Positions 52,784 through 61,180 of a stretch of 64,000 bases of DNA are shown here, one piece after another. Where the stretch lies: assembly GCA_016789705.1 (NCBI GenBank), contig JAEUQR010000001.1:1-64000 (forward strand), written 5' to 3'. The notes beneath the pieces are model-generated. The model searched no databases. It was not told the origin of the DNA and saw only the letters and a list, made by a program, of their open reading frames with translations. Within the stretch, counting starts at the first letter, position 1. Each line of letters starts with the position of its first letter. The stretch is from Acidobacteriota bacterium (lineage in GTDB: Bacteria > Acidobacteriota > Vicinamibacteria > Vicinamibacterales > UBA2999). A program made the translations under genes and the position numbers.

Positions 52784-53206
52784 ATGGCACGGACGGCGAC
52801 AGCGGAGTGGAAGGGCGATCTGATGGGCGGCGGCGGTACGGTGGCCCTCGGCAGCGGCGCGTTCGAAGGCGCCTACTCGTTCGCGACCCGGTTCGAAGAC
52901 AAACCCGGCGCCAATCCCGAGGAACTGCTCGGGGCCGCGCACGCCGGCTGCTTCTCGATGGCCCTCGCGAACTCGCTCGCCAAGGCCGGCTTCACCGCCA
53001 CGTCGGTGAAGACGACGGCGAGCGTGCACCTCGGCAAGGACGACAAGGGCTTCAAGATCACCCGCATCGACCTCGACGTGACGGCCGCCGTGCCGGGCGT
53101 CGACGCCGCGACCTTCCAGACGCACGCCGAACAGACCAAGACCGGCTGCATCATCTCGCGGGCCCTCGAAGCCAACGAGATCACGCTCACGGCCACGCTC
53201 GTCTGA
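52784..53206 (+). CDS. OsmC family peroxidase
   Basis: A 140-residue hydroperoxide-reducing protein of the OsmC/Ohr group. The two redox cysteines are visible as HAGCFSMALANSLAKAG and KTGCIISRALEA, and the N-terminal catalytic Arg region is KGDLMGGGGTVALGSGAF. Organic peroxides are the usual substrate. ATG 52784 follows AAGGAG at 5 nt. The next gene starts 10 nt downstream. Confidence 0.88.
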   Translation: MARTATAEWKGDLMGGGGTVALGSGAFEGAYSFATRFEDKPGANPEELLGAAHAGCFSMALANSLAKAGFTATSVKTTASVHLGKDDKGFKITRIDLDVTAAVPGVDAATFQTHAEQTKTGCIISRALEANEITLTATLV

Positions 53207-53216
53207 GCGCCGGCCG

Positions 53217-54002
53217 ATGCGCGTCCACCTGGTGCACTGGGACGCCGACGATGCGCGCGTGCGCGTCGCGGCCCTCACCGCACTCGGGCACGACGCCATC
53301 TATCTTCCGGGCGTGTCCGGCACGGCGCTCATGCGGGCGCTGCGTGCCGGCACGCCCGACTGTTTTCTGATCGATCTCGACCGCCGCCCGTCGCACGGGC
53401 GGGAGGTCGGCGCCGCGCTCGCGGCGAGCCCGGCCACGCGCCACCGACCGATCGTGTGCGCCGGCGGTGATGCCGACGCGGTGGCGCGCATGCGCGCCCT
53501 CCTCCCCGACGCCATCTGCACGCCCTGGCCGCGTCTCGGGACCGCGCTCTCCCGCGCGCAGACGCTCGCCTCCACCCGGCCGTCATCGGTCCCGCCGCCG
53601 CGGCGCGAAACGCGCTTCGCCACCCGCACGCTCGCGCAGAAGCTCGGCATCGCGGCCAGGGAAGAGGTGGCCGTGTCTGGCGCCCCCGCCGGATTCGCCG
53701 ACCTGCTCGGCCCCTTGCCGGCCGGTACCCGCCTCACCGCCACGGTGCGGGCATCCGCGCAGCGTTTCGTGTGGTTCGTGACGTCGCGCCGGGACCTCGA
53801 TCAGGCGCTCGGCCGGCTGGCCGCCCTCGTCACCACACAAGTCGCGTGGATTGCCTGGCCCAAGGGCGCCGCGGGACGGCGCGCCGGCATCACCGGCAAC
53901 GACGTCCGCGCCGCCGGCCTCGCTGCCGGGTTCGTCGACTTCAAAGTCTGCAGCGTGGACGCGACGTGGTCGGGCCTCGCCTTCACGCGCCGCCGGCGCT
54001 AG
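53217..54002 (+). CDS. Receiver-like N-terminal region fused to DUF3052 domain
   Basis: A 261-residue protein. The N-terminal 110 residues (VHLVHWDADDARVRVAALTA, DCFLIDLDRRPSHGREVGAA) resemble a response-regulator receiver with Asp in LIDLD. After a Pro/Arg linker, residues about 140-261 form a DUF3052 domain: RTLAQKLGIAAREEVAVSGA, FADLLGPLPAGTRLTATV, GNDVRAAGLAAGFVDFKVCS and VDATWSGLAFTRRR. DUF3052 proteins are usually stand-alone and uncharacterised. It is probably co-transcribed with the OsmC gene. Confidence 0.75.
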   Translation: MRVHLVHWDADDARVRVAALTALGHDAIYLPGVSGTALMRALRAGTPDCFLIDLDRRPSHGREVGAALAASPATRHRPIVCAGGDADAVARMRALLPDAICTPWPRLGTALSRAQTLASTRPSSVPPPRRETRFATRTLAQKLGIAAREEVAVSGAPAGFADLLGPLPAGTRLTATVRASAQRFVWFVTSRRDLDQALGRLAALVTTQVAWIAWPKGAAGRRAGITGNDVRAAGLAAGFVDFKVCSVDATWSGLAFTRRRR

Positions 54003-54005
54003 GGT

Positions 54006-55001
54006 TCAGCGGCCGCGAGCGGCCGCGCTCGTCGCCTTGCCGTCCACAACCGCCTTCACGAGCGGCTCGAACTCCTCGAGCGTCATCTGCCCGGGATGGT
54101 AGAGCCGGACGATGCCGGCGCGGTCGATGATGACGACCGTCGGCGTCGTGCTCGCGCCGTAGGCCTTGAAGTTCTCGTCGCTCACCGGCACGGCTTCCTT
54201 CGCCATCCACGGATAGACCTCGTCGCGGATCTTCGCGATGTAGGCCATCTCTTCGGCCGGCGGCGCCGTCTTCCTGGCGGCCACGTAGCCGTAGCGCTGC
54301 GTCGGCGAGACGATCGTGAGCCCACGCGCGCCGTAGCGCTGGCGCACCTGGTCGAGCACCGGTCCCATCGCCTTGCAGTCGGGGCACCAGTGCGCCCAGA
54401 AGAACACGACGACCGGCTTGCCCTTGAGCGTCGAGAGCGGCACGGGCCGCGTGGCACCGAGCCCTTCGGTGACATCGAGCGCTGGCGCCGGCTTGCCTTC
54501 GAGGGACAGCAGGTTGATGTTCTTCTGGATGCGCGTGCGGATCGAGGTGGCCTTGTAGGTGGCCAGTTCCTCGTTCAGGAAGTAGACCGCGTCGGCGAGC
54601 GCGCCGCGCTGGGCCGCCACGTTCGCGCGCACCTCGATGGCGGCACCGATGGCAATCGGCAACCGCGGCTCGTCGTCCATCTTCCGCGTCTTGAGCGCGG
54701 CCAGGCAGAGGTCGTAGGTCTGCTCGGCGTACTGGTTGGCCTTGTCGAGCTGCTTCGCGGCCAGGGCGCCGCGGCCGAGCCACGACAGGGCCTCGAGCGC
54801 CTCTGGCGTCGTCCCCTTCGCTGTACGGTAGGCCGCGAGGATGCGCTCGCCGCCGGCGAAGTCGCCCTTCGCGATGGCAGCACGCACATCGGCGATGACG
54901 TTCTGCTGGGCTGGAGCGGCGGCCGGCGCCGTCTGCGCCGCCGCGGGCAGGGCCGTTCCGACAATCAACACACTGGCGAGAAGAGCAGCCGCACGTCGCA
55001 T
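54006..55001 (-). CDS. TlpA-like exported thioredoxin-fold protein
   Basis: A 331-residue protein with a signal peptide (RRAAALLASVLIVGTALPAA). A helical, TPR-like N-terminal domain of about 150 residues is followed by a thioredoxin-fold domain with VVFFWAHWCPDCKAMGPVLD. CPDC is the redox pair and STTPTVVIIDRAG the cis-Pro strand. It probably reduces or isomerises periplasmic disulfides. Its usual cysteine is present, with no TGA recoding. ATG 55001 begins the signal peptide. Confidence 0.8.
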   Translation of the reverse strand: MRRAAALLASVLIVGTALPAAAQTAPAAAPAQQNVIADVRAAIAKGDFAGGERILAAYRTAKGTTPEALEALSWLGRGALAAKQLDKANQYAEQTYDLCLAALKTRKMDDEPRLPIAIGAAIEVRANVAAQRGALADAVYFLNEELATYKATSIRTRIQKNINLLSLEGKPAPALDVTEGLGATRPVPLSTLKGKPVVVFFWAHWCPDCKAMGPVLDQVRQRYGARGLTIVSPTQRYGYVAARKTAPPAEEMAYIAKIRDEVYPWMAKEAVPVSDENFKAYGASTTPTVVIIDRAGIVRLYHPGQMTLEEFEPLVKAVVDGKATSAAARGR

Positions 55002-55144
55002 CACAGAGTCCGCCTCCAGCGCGCCATCTTACTCCCGTTCCCGGGCGGCGGCTCGGGCCCGGGAGATCCCGCGCCCGCAGGGGAAGGTCCGGGCCTCGGC
55101 AGGCATCCGGCCGCGGCGGCCCCCGCGCCGGGCGCGATCCGCCC

Positions 55145-55160
55145 GTGGCACCCGACTTGC
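55145..55160 (+). promoter_or_regulatory. Candidate sigma-54 promoter of the HAD-ATPase gene
   Basis: GTGGCACCCGACTTGC has GG (55147-55148) and GC (55159-55160) with 10 bp between and matches TGGCAC-N5-TTGC exactly. The start would be near 55172, 10 nt before ATG 55182, just at a G-rich ribosome-binding site. Confidence 0.65.
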
Positions 55161-55181
55161 GGTCCCCCATCGGGGGGAGCC

Positions 55182-56903
55182 ATGCGTTATGGCGTGCTCG
55201 CGGCGGACTACGACGGCACGATGGCCGAGGACGGCGTGCTGGGCGACGACGTCCGCGGCGCGCTCGCCGCCACGCGCGAGGCGGGCGTCACGATCGTGCT
55301 CGTGACGGGCCGCCGCCTCGCGGACCTTCGCCGCGTCGCCGGCGACCTCTCGTTCGCCGACGCCGTCGTCGCCGAGAATGGCGCCGTGCTCACGTTCCCC
55401 GAGAGCGGCCGCTCCATGCGCCTTCACGCGCCGCCGCCACCGGCCTTCAGCGCGACGCTCCGGGCCCGCGGCATCGACGCCGTGGACGGCGAGTGTCTCG
55501 TCGAAACGCCGGCCGAAGCGGCGCCGGCCGTGCTCGACGTCGTGCGCGCGCTCGAACTGCCGCTCGTGCTCGCCTTCAACCGCTCGCGCCTGATGCTGCT
55601 GCCGCAGGCCGTCAGCAAGGCCACGGGACTGCGTGAGGCCCTTGCCGCCCTGCGTCTCTCGACCCACAACACGCTCGCCATCGGCGATGCCGAGAACGAC
55701 CACGCCCTCCTCGAGGCCGCCGAAGTCGGTGTGGCGGTGCGCTGGGGCTCGCCGGCGCTTGCCGCCGTCGCCGACCTCGTCGTCGAGGGCCGGGGGCCCG
55801 CTGCCGTCGCCGGGTTCCTGCGGGCGCGGGCCGCCGAGCCCGACCTCCCCGCCGCCAACGGCCGGCGTCAGGTGCTGCTCGGCCACGAGCCCAGGCGCCC
55901 GCTGGCACTCGCCGTGCGCGACCGCAACGTCCTCGTGAGCGGTGACCCGCGATCCGGAAAGTCGTGGGTGGCCGGCCTGCTGAGCGAACAGCTCATGCTC
56001 GCCCGCTACGCCGTGGCGATCGTCGACCCGGAAGGCGACTACCGCACGCTCGAAGCCCTGCCCGGCGTGCGCGTGGCGGGCGAGGACCATCCGCCGGGCC
56101 CCGGCGATCTCGAACGTGCCTTCCGCTTCCCCGACAGCAGCCTCGTCGTCGATCTGTCGCACGTGCCGTACACGCAGAAACTCGACTGCATGGGCGCGCT
56201 CCTGCCGGCGCTGGCCCGCCTGCGTCGGAGCCGCGGCCTGCCGCACCGGATCGTCGTGGACGAAGCGCACTACTTCCTCCGCCAGCTCGACGCCGAGGTG
56301 GCGCGCGACCTCGCGCACGGCGGCTACACGCTCGTCACCTATCGTCCGGCCGACCTCGATGCGGCCGTGATGCGCGAGGTCGGCATCATCATCGCGACGC
56401 GCCACAGCGACCCGCGCGAAGCGGCCGCGCTCGCCCGTCACGCGCCGGTGGACGCCACGGCCCTCGCGGCGGTGCTCTCGACCCTCAGCGTGTCGGAGGC
56501 CGTGCTGCTGCCGACGACCGCGGAAGCCGGCGGCGCCATCGTGCGCTTCAAGGTGGCGCCGCGCCTCACCGCGCACGTGCGCCATCGCCACAAGTACGCC
56601 GACCTGCCGGTGCCACGCGCGCAGCAGTTCGTCTTCAGCCGCGCGCCGGGACTGCCGGCGGCCGCGTCGCTCGCCGGCCTGGCCGCGATGCTCGAGCAAT
56701 TGCCGCCGGCCGCCCTCGACCACCACCTGCGGCATCACGACTTCTCGCGGTGGCTGTCGGAGGTCTTCCGCGACGACGCGCTGGCCCGCGCCGTGCGCGA
56801 CATCGAACATGCATTTCGCAGCGGTCGCACGAGCGACGCGGCCGGCCCCATCGTGGGCGCCATCCGCGAGCGGTATGATCTGAAGGGACCGCCCGTGTCA
56901 TGA
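55182..56903 (+). CDS. HAD hydrolase fused to a HerA/VirB4-like ATPase
   Basis: A 573-residue protein with two enzyme domains. Residues 1 to about 220 are a HAD-IIB phosphatase: AADYDGTMAEDGVLGDD (motif I, nucleophile Asp), TIVLVTGRRLADLRRV and LAIGDAENDHALLEAAE (motif IV). Residues about 230-570 hold a P-loop ATPase with VLVSGDPRSGKSWVAGLL (Walker A, about residues 254-261) and RIVVDEAHYFLRQLDAE (Walker B), the layout of DUF87/HerA-type ATPases that move DNA or peptides. The start ATG 55182 matches the sigma-54 promoter and G-rich ribosome site; the open frame upstream is antisense to the TlpA gene. Its stop overlaps the MgtC start (ATGA). Substrate unknown. Confidence 0.75.
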   Translation: MRYGVLAADYDGTMAEDGVLGDDVRGALAATREAGVTIVLVTGRRLADLRRVAGDLSFADAVVAENGAVLTFPESGRSMRLHAPPPPAFSATLRARGIDAVDGECLVETPAEAAPAVLDVVRALELPLVLAFNRSRLMLLPQAVSKATGLREALAALRLSTHNTLAIGDAENDHALLEAAEVGVAVRWGSPALAAVADLVVEGRGPAAVAGFLRARAAEPDLPAANGRRQVLLGHEPRRPLALAVRDRNVLVSGDPRSGKSWVAGLLSEQLMLARYAVAIVDPEGDYRTLEALPGVRVAGEDHPPGPGDLERAFRFPDSSLVVDLSHVPYTQKLDCMGALLPALARLRRSRGLPHRIVVDEAHYFLRQLDAEVARDLAHGGYTLVTYRPADLDAAVMREVGIIIATRHSDPREAAALARHAPVDATALAAVLSTLSVSEAVLLPTTAEAGGAIVRFKVAPRLTAHVRHRHKYADLPVPRAQQFVFSRAPGLPAAASLAGLAAMLEQLPPAALDHHLRHHDFSRWLSEVFRDDALARAVRDIEHAFRSGRTSDAAGPIVGAIRERYDLKGPPVS

Positions 56904-58144
56904 CCGTCTTCGACCACGTGCCCGGACTCGCCATCGCCGCCCTCGCCGGCGCCGTGGTGGGGCTTGAGCGTCAGTGGTCCGGCCACGCCGAGGGCCCCGC
57001 CGCCCGGTTCGCCGGCATCCGCACGTTCACGCTCATCGGCCTCATCGGCGGCATCGCCGGCGCGTTGCTGGCCGACGGCTCCCCGGAGGTCGCGGCCGTC
57101 CTCGTCGGCGGCGCCGCGGCGCTCGTGGTCGCCGCCTACGTGCGCGCCAGCCGCACCGATGTCGACGGCACGACAGAAGCAGCGGCGCTCGTCGTGCTCG
57201 CGGCCGGGGCGCTCGCCGGCAGCGGGCAACTGGGCCTGGCGAGCGGCCTCGCCGCCGTGACGGGCCTGCTGCTCGTCGAGAAGTCGCGGCTGCATGCCTT
57301 TGCCGCGCGCCTCGACGGCGTCGATCTGCGCGCCGGCATCCGTTTCGCCGCCATGGCGCTCGTCGTGCTGCCACTCGTGCCGGTGGGGCCGTTCGGACCG
57401 TCTCCCGGCGTGCGTCCGCGCGAGCTGTGGGCGCTCGTGCTGTTCTTCAGCGGGCTGGGCTTCGCCGGCCACGTGGCCCGCAAGGCCGTCGGCGCAAAGC
57501 ACGGACTCTGGGTGGCCGGCGCGCTCGGCGGCCTCATCTCCTCCACCAACGTCACGCTGACCTTCGCGCGGGCGAGCCGCGAACCCGGCGCGCCGTCGCG
57601 CGCGCTCGGCGTCGGCACACTCGCCGCGAATCTGCTGCTCTTCCCGCGCGTGCTCACGGCCACGGCGGTGCTCAACTGGCCGCTCGCCGTGGCGCTCCTG
57701 CCCGTGATGCTGCCGCCACTCGCCGTGCTCGCGGCCGCGACCGCCTGGGGCGTGTGGCGCACGCCGCCCCAGGCCGGCACGACGCCGGCCTCGGCCAATC
57801 CGCTGCGCGTCGGCGCGGCGCTGCAGATGGCGGTGCTCTTCCAGGGCGTGCTCTACGCGGTGGACGCGGCGCAGGCGTGGTTCGGCCAGGCGGGCCTCCT
57901 CACCTCGGCCGCCGCGCTCGGCCTGACCGACGTCGACGCGCTCACCGTGACGATGGCACGCGGCCTCGGCGAGCGCGCCGGTCTCGACGACGCGGCGCAG
58001 GCCATCGCCGTGGGCATCCTGGCGAACACGCTGCTCAAGGCCGCGATGGCCGTGGTCGTCGGCCGGGGCGCCTGCCGGGGGCTGACCGCGAGCGCCCTCC
58101 TCGTGGTTGCGGCGGTGCTGGCCGGACTCATCGCGGCCGGCTGA
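56900..58144 (+). CDS. MgtC/SapB and DUF4010 membrane protein
   Basis: A 414-residue integral membrane protein with about 12 helices. The N-terminal MgtC part has LAGAVVGLERQWSGHAEGPA and FAGIRTFTLIGLIGGIAGAL, the R-x-x-G-R-x-T-L-type core. Residues about 150-414 form DUF4010, with GHVARKAVGAKHGLWVAGAL and GGLISSTNVTLTFARASREP. MgtC proteins aid survival under magnesium and acid stress. It is translationally coupled to the HAD-ATPase gene (ATGA overlap). Confidence 0.85.
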   Translation: MTVFDHVPGLAIAALAGAVVGLERQWSGHAEGPAARFAGIRTFTLIGLIGGIAGALLADGSPEVAAVLVGGAAALVVAAYVRASRTDVDGTTEAAALVVLAAGALAGSGQLGLASGLAAVTGLLLVEKSRLHAFAARLDGVDLRAGIRFAAMALVVLPLVPVGPFGPSPGVRPRELWALVLFFSGLGFAGHVARKAVGAKHGLWVAGALGGLISSTNVTLTFARASREPGAPSRALGVGTLAANLLLFPRVLTATAVLNWPLAVALLPVMLPPLAVLAAATAWGVWRTPPQAGTTPASANPLRVGAALQMAVLFQGVLYAVDAAQAWFGQAGLLTSAAALGLTDVDALTVTMARGLGERAGLDDAAQAIAVGILANTLLKAAMAVVVGRGACRGLTASALLVVAAVLAGLIAAG

Positions 58145-58233
58145 GCGGGCGAATTCCTGCGGTCCACCCGGGAATTGCAGCACGGCGCGGCTGAGGGCCC
58201 GCCGCGGACGCCGGCCGGCGCACCCATCCCCGC

Positions 58234-58247
58234 GGCACGGCGTTTGC
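58234..58247 (+). promoter_or_regulatory. Candidate sigma-54 promoter of the Yip1 gene
   Basis: GGCACGGCGTTTGC has GG and GC exactly 10 bp apart and matches CGGCACG-N4-TTGC. The start would fall near 58259, followed at once by AAGGAG. Upstream lies AATTCC-N13-GGAATT (58152-58176), and GAATTGC at 58172-58178 recurs upstream of the sigma-54 site at 12537. Confidence 0.6.
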
Positions 58248-58274
58248 GACTGACTACGGCAAGGAGTGGTCGCC

Positions 58275-58808
58275 ATGACGACGTTTCTCCGCCGCTTGCT
58301 CGCTGCCCTCGCCCTCGATGCGAAGGTTTTCGAAGAAGTCGAAGCCGATCGCCGTGCCACAGTGCAGGCGCTCGCCGTGGTGCTGCTGGCCGCGGCCGCC
58401 GCGGGCATCGGCAACGCGGGCATCGGCAGCGGCGTACCGGCCATCATCGGTGTCGTGGCCGCGGTGTCGCTGGCGGCCTGGACGGCGTGGGCCCTGCTCA
58501 TCTACATGCTCGGCACCCGCATCATGCCCGAGCGCGACACCTCGTCCGACCTGGGCGAAGTGCTGCGCACGCTCGGCTTCGCGGCCGCGCCCGGCCTGTT
58601 CCGCGCCTTCGAGGTCTTCGGCGGCACGCGCTGGTTCGTGCTGCCGCTGACGTCGGTGTGGATGGTGCTGGCGATGGTAGTCGCCATCCGCCAGGCGCTC
58701 GACTACCGCAGCACCGGCCGTGCCGTGGCACTCGCCCTGCTCGGCTGGGCCATCACCGTGGGCGTGGCACTTGTCGTAGGCCTGCTGATGGCACGTCCGG
58801 TGTCGTAA
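58275..58808 (+). CDS. Yip1-domain membrane protein
   Basis: A 177-residue protein with about 5 helices and a Yip1-type fold. MTTFLRRLLAALALDAKVFE is amphipathic and positively charged before the membrane. Next come TVQALAVVLLAAAAAGIGNA, ALLIYMLGTRIMPERDTSSD with a conserved polar loop (GEVLRTLGFAAAPGLFRAFE), and VWMVLAMVVAIRQALDYRST. Function is unknown in bacteria. ATG 58275 follows AAGGAG at 8 nt and the sigma-54-like promoter. Confidence 0.75.
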   Translation: MTTFLRRLLAALALDAKVFEEVEADRRATVQALAVVLLAAAAAGIGNAGIGSGVPAIIGVVAAVSLAAWTAWALLIYMLGTRIMPERDTSSDLGEVLRTLGFAAAPGLFRAFEVFGGTRWFVLPLTSVWMVLAMVVAIRQALDYRSTGRAVALALLGWAITVGVALVVGLLMARPVS

Positions 58809-58824
58809 GCCGCGGGGCGGGCGT

Positions 58825-59046
58825 TCACGCCGCCGACGGTTTCACGTAGTGCCCGGTGTCGGTCTGGCAGAGATACCCGCTCTGCACGAGGCGTTCGAGC
58901 ACGGCCCCGCACATGCGCGGCTCGAGCGCCCACAGCCGCCGCGCCTGATCGACGGTGAGCGTCAGACCAGGCATCTCATCGAACTCGCGACGCACCGTGG
59001 CGACCATCGCGTCGATGTCGGATTTCCGGGGGACTGCGTACGCCAT
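58825..59046 (-). CDS. Small winged-helix-like protein
   Basis: A 73-residue protein (AYAVPRKSDIDAMVATVRRE, LTVDQARRLWALEPRMCGAV, LVQSGYLCQTDTGHYVKPSA) with the helix-turn-helix and wing layout of minimal MarR/IclR-type domains. ATG 59046 follows a perfect GAGGAGG site, and the sigma-54-like promoter lies at 59080-59094. It could regulate the neighbouring genes (inference). Confidence 0.65.
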   Translation of the reverse strand: MAYAVPRKSDIDAMVATVRREFDEMPGLTLTVDQARRLWALEPRMCGAVLERLVQSGYLCQTDTGHYVKPSAA

Positions 59047-59079
59047 GGCTGCCTCCTCACCGGGGACGCCAAACGAACA

Positions 59080-59094
59080 GCGAAACACGTGCCA
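59080..59094 (-). promoter_or_regulatory. Candidate sigma-54 promoter of the winged-helix gene
   Basis: On the minus strand TGGCACGTGTTTCGC has GG and GC 10 bp apart. The -24 half matches TGGCACG perfectly and the -12 half reads TCGC instead of TTGC. The start would fall about 22 nt before ATG 59046. Confidence 0.55.
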
Positions 59095-59178
59095 CGGACC
59101 AACGCCGCTGCGGCGTGGCGCGCCGGCGCGCCGGCCTCCTTTCCCCCGGTGTGGCCGGGAGAAAGTCCGCGGAAGACT

Positions 59179-61119
59179 TCAGCCGCGGCCGCGCGACGCG
59201 ACCGGGAGGTCGATGGTCACTTCGGTGCCGGCGCCGGCGATGCTGGCGATGCCGAAATGGCCGCCGTGTTCGTCCACGACGCGCTTGGCGATCGGCAGAC
59301 CGAGGCCGGTGCCACGCGTCTTGGTCGTGAAGAACGGTTCGAGGCAGCGCGCCCGGACGTCATCGGGCATGCCGGGGCCTTCATCGATGAAGCTGAGCCG
59401 GTAGCGGTCGCCGATGCGGTGGCCGGTGACGCGCACCACGCCCTGATGCCGCATGGCCTGCGCGGCATTGGTCATGAGGTTCAGCACGGCCCGCCCCATC
59501 TGCGCCGTGTCGAGCCAGAGCTCCACGTCTTCGCCGCTCACCTCGAAGCGCATGGGCGTGGCGGCCGGATCGTTCGTGACGAGCGCGATCGTGTCGCGCA
59601 CGAGCGCCAGCACCGGCGCGCGGCGGAACACCGGCGGCGCCGGCCGCGCGTAGACCAGCAGATCGCCGACCAGGTGATCGAGCGAATCGACGCGCGTCAG
59701 CAGGTCACCGAGCACCTTGCGATCCGACGACTCGGCCGGGAACCGCGTCTGGATCACTTCGACCACGCCGCGGATGGCGGCGAGCGGATTGCGCACCTCG
59801 TGGGCGACCACCGACGCCAGCTCGCCGATGCGGGCGAGCGTCTGCCGTTCCTGCAGGAGCTGCTCGAGGCGCTTGGTCTCCGAGAGGTCGCGCAGGATGC
59901 CGGTGAACTTGCGTTCGCCGTTCACCGACGTCTCGCCCACGGCGAGATACAGCGGGAACTCGCTGCCGTCCTTGCGCCGCCCCCGCACCTCGCGCCCGAT
60001 GCCGATGATGCGCCGCTCGCCGGTCGCGAGATAGCGCCGCAGGTAGCCGTCGTGTTCGCCCGACTCGTGCGGCGGCATCAGCATCGAGACGTTGCGGCCT
60101 TCGAGTTCGTCGGCGCGGTAGCCGAACATCGCCTGCGCCGACGCGTTCGACCAAGCCATGATGCCGCTCGCGTCGATGACGACGATGCCGTCGACGATCG
60201 TCTCGACGACCGCCTGGTGCAGCGCCTGCGTCTCTTCGAGCGCGCCTTCGGCGCGGGCCAGCCGGCCGGCCTGCGCCGACACGTGCGCCGCGAGTTCGTC
60301 GCGCGAGCGCGCCAGGTCTTCACGCGCATGGCGGTGCGCGGTGACGTCGGCGCCCTCGACGACGAGGTAGCGGCAGACGCCGTCGGCCGCCGGCACCGGC
60401 CGCACCGAGAAGTCCACGATCACGTCGGCGCCGTCACGGGCGCGGTGCGTGGCCTCGAAGCCGTCGGGCTGCCCGGCCGCCGCCGTCGCAATCGCAGCGC
60501 GCAGCCGCTCGCGCTGCGCGTCGTCGTGCGCCCACCAGGGCGTGTCCCAGAACGGCCGCGACACGACGTCGTCGCGGGTCAAGCCCACCAGGTCGAGCGC
60601 GGCGCGGTTCACTTCGAGCACGAAGCCATCGCGTGTGAGCAGGCCGATGAACTCGAAGGCGCTGTCGACCATCAGCTCGAATCGCTCTTCGCGCAGCCGC
60701 AGCTGCGACACGGCGTCGGCGGCCGCGGCCCGGGCTTCGGATTCGGCGGCGACGAGGCGCTGGCGCTCGAGCAACAGGGCGAAGCGCGGCGAGACGAGTT
60801 CGACGAGCACGCGATCGGCCGTGGTGAACGGCGCGCCAGCGTCGCGCGCCACTTCGAGCCAGCCCACGGCGTGACTCGCGGCGACGAGCGGCAGGCGCAG
60901 CACACTCTCGGCCTCGCCGGCGGGCCCGCCCCACGTGGCGTGTGCGGCGACGGCGTCGGCGGCGTCGAGCACGCCGCGTGTCGCCTCGACGAGCGCGCAG
61001 AGCCGCGCGAGGAGAGCGGCGGCCAGAGCACGGTCATCCGCCGCGGGCACGGCGCCGGCAGCGAGTTCGACGGCAGCGGCGAGCCGCCGGGGATCGAGGT
61101 GTTCGAGGAGCGAGGACAT
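59179..61119 (-). CDS. PAS-domain sensor histidine kinase
   Basis: A 646-residue soluble kinase. The N-terminal 150 residues are a GAF-like region ([20 protein letters not shown]). Two PAS domains follow ([20 protein letters not shown] and [20 protein letters not shown], the second with FixL-like [20 protein letters not shown]). The HisKA box is [20 protein letters not shown] and the ATPase has [18 protein letters not shown] and [20 protein letters not shown]. No transmembrane segment is visible. It is divergent from the NtrC-type regulator, the likely partner, with the starts 61 bp apart. Confidence 0.9.
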   Translation of the reverse strand: MSSLLEHLDPRRLAAAVELAAGAVPAADDRALAAALLARLCALVEATRGVLDAADAVAAHATWGGPAGEAESVLRLPLVAASHAVGWLEVARDAGAPFTTADRVLVELVSPRFALLLERQRLVAAESEARAAAADAVSQLRLREERFELMVDSAFEFIGLLTRDGFVLEVNRAALDLVGLTRDDVVSRPFWDTPWWAHDDAQRERLRAAIATAAAGQPDGFEATHRARDGADVIVDFSVRPVPAADGVCRYLVVEGADVTAHRHAREDLARSRDELAAHVSAQAGRLARAEGALEETQALHQAVVETIVDGIVVIDASGIMAWSNASAQAMFGYRADELEGRNVSMLMPPHESGEHDGYLRRYLATGERRIIGIGREVRGRRKDGSEFPLYLAVGETSVNGERKFTGILRDLSETKRLEQLLQERQTLARIGELASVVAHEVRNPLAAIRGVVEVIQTRFPAESSDRKVLGDLLTRVDSLDHLVGDLLVYARPAPPVFRRAPVLALVRDTIALVTNDPAATPMRFEVSGEDVELWLDTAQMGRAVLNLMTNAAQAMRHQGVVRVTGHRIGDRYRLSFIDEGPGMPDDVRARCLEPFFTTKTRGTGLGLPIAKRVVDEHGGHFGIASIAGAGTEVTIDLPVASRGRG

Positions 61120-61168
61120 CGGCGCGCCGAGGAGTGTATCCCGATGCCGGAGCGCCGCGAGGCGCGAA

Positions 61169-61174
61169 TATACT
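61169..61174 (+). promoter_or_regulatory. -10 element (TATACT) of the NtrC-type regulator gene
   Basis: TATACT ends 6 nt before ATG 61181 with AAGGGG between. The divergent kinase has TACACT (minus strand, 61133-61138), 13 nt before its ATG. Confidence 0.55.
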
Positions 61175-61180
61175 AAGGGG

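Noticed and set aside
54096-55181. Long N-terminal extension of the HAD-ATPase reading frame
   Set aside because: It is antisense to the TlpA-like gene, and the promoter, ribosome site and HAD motif I all point to ATG 55182.
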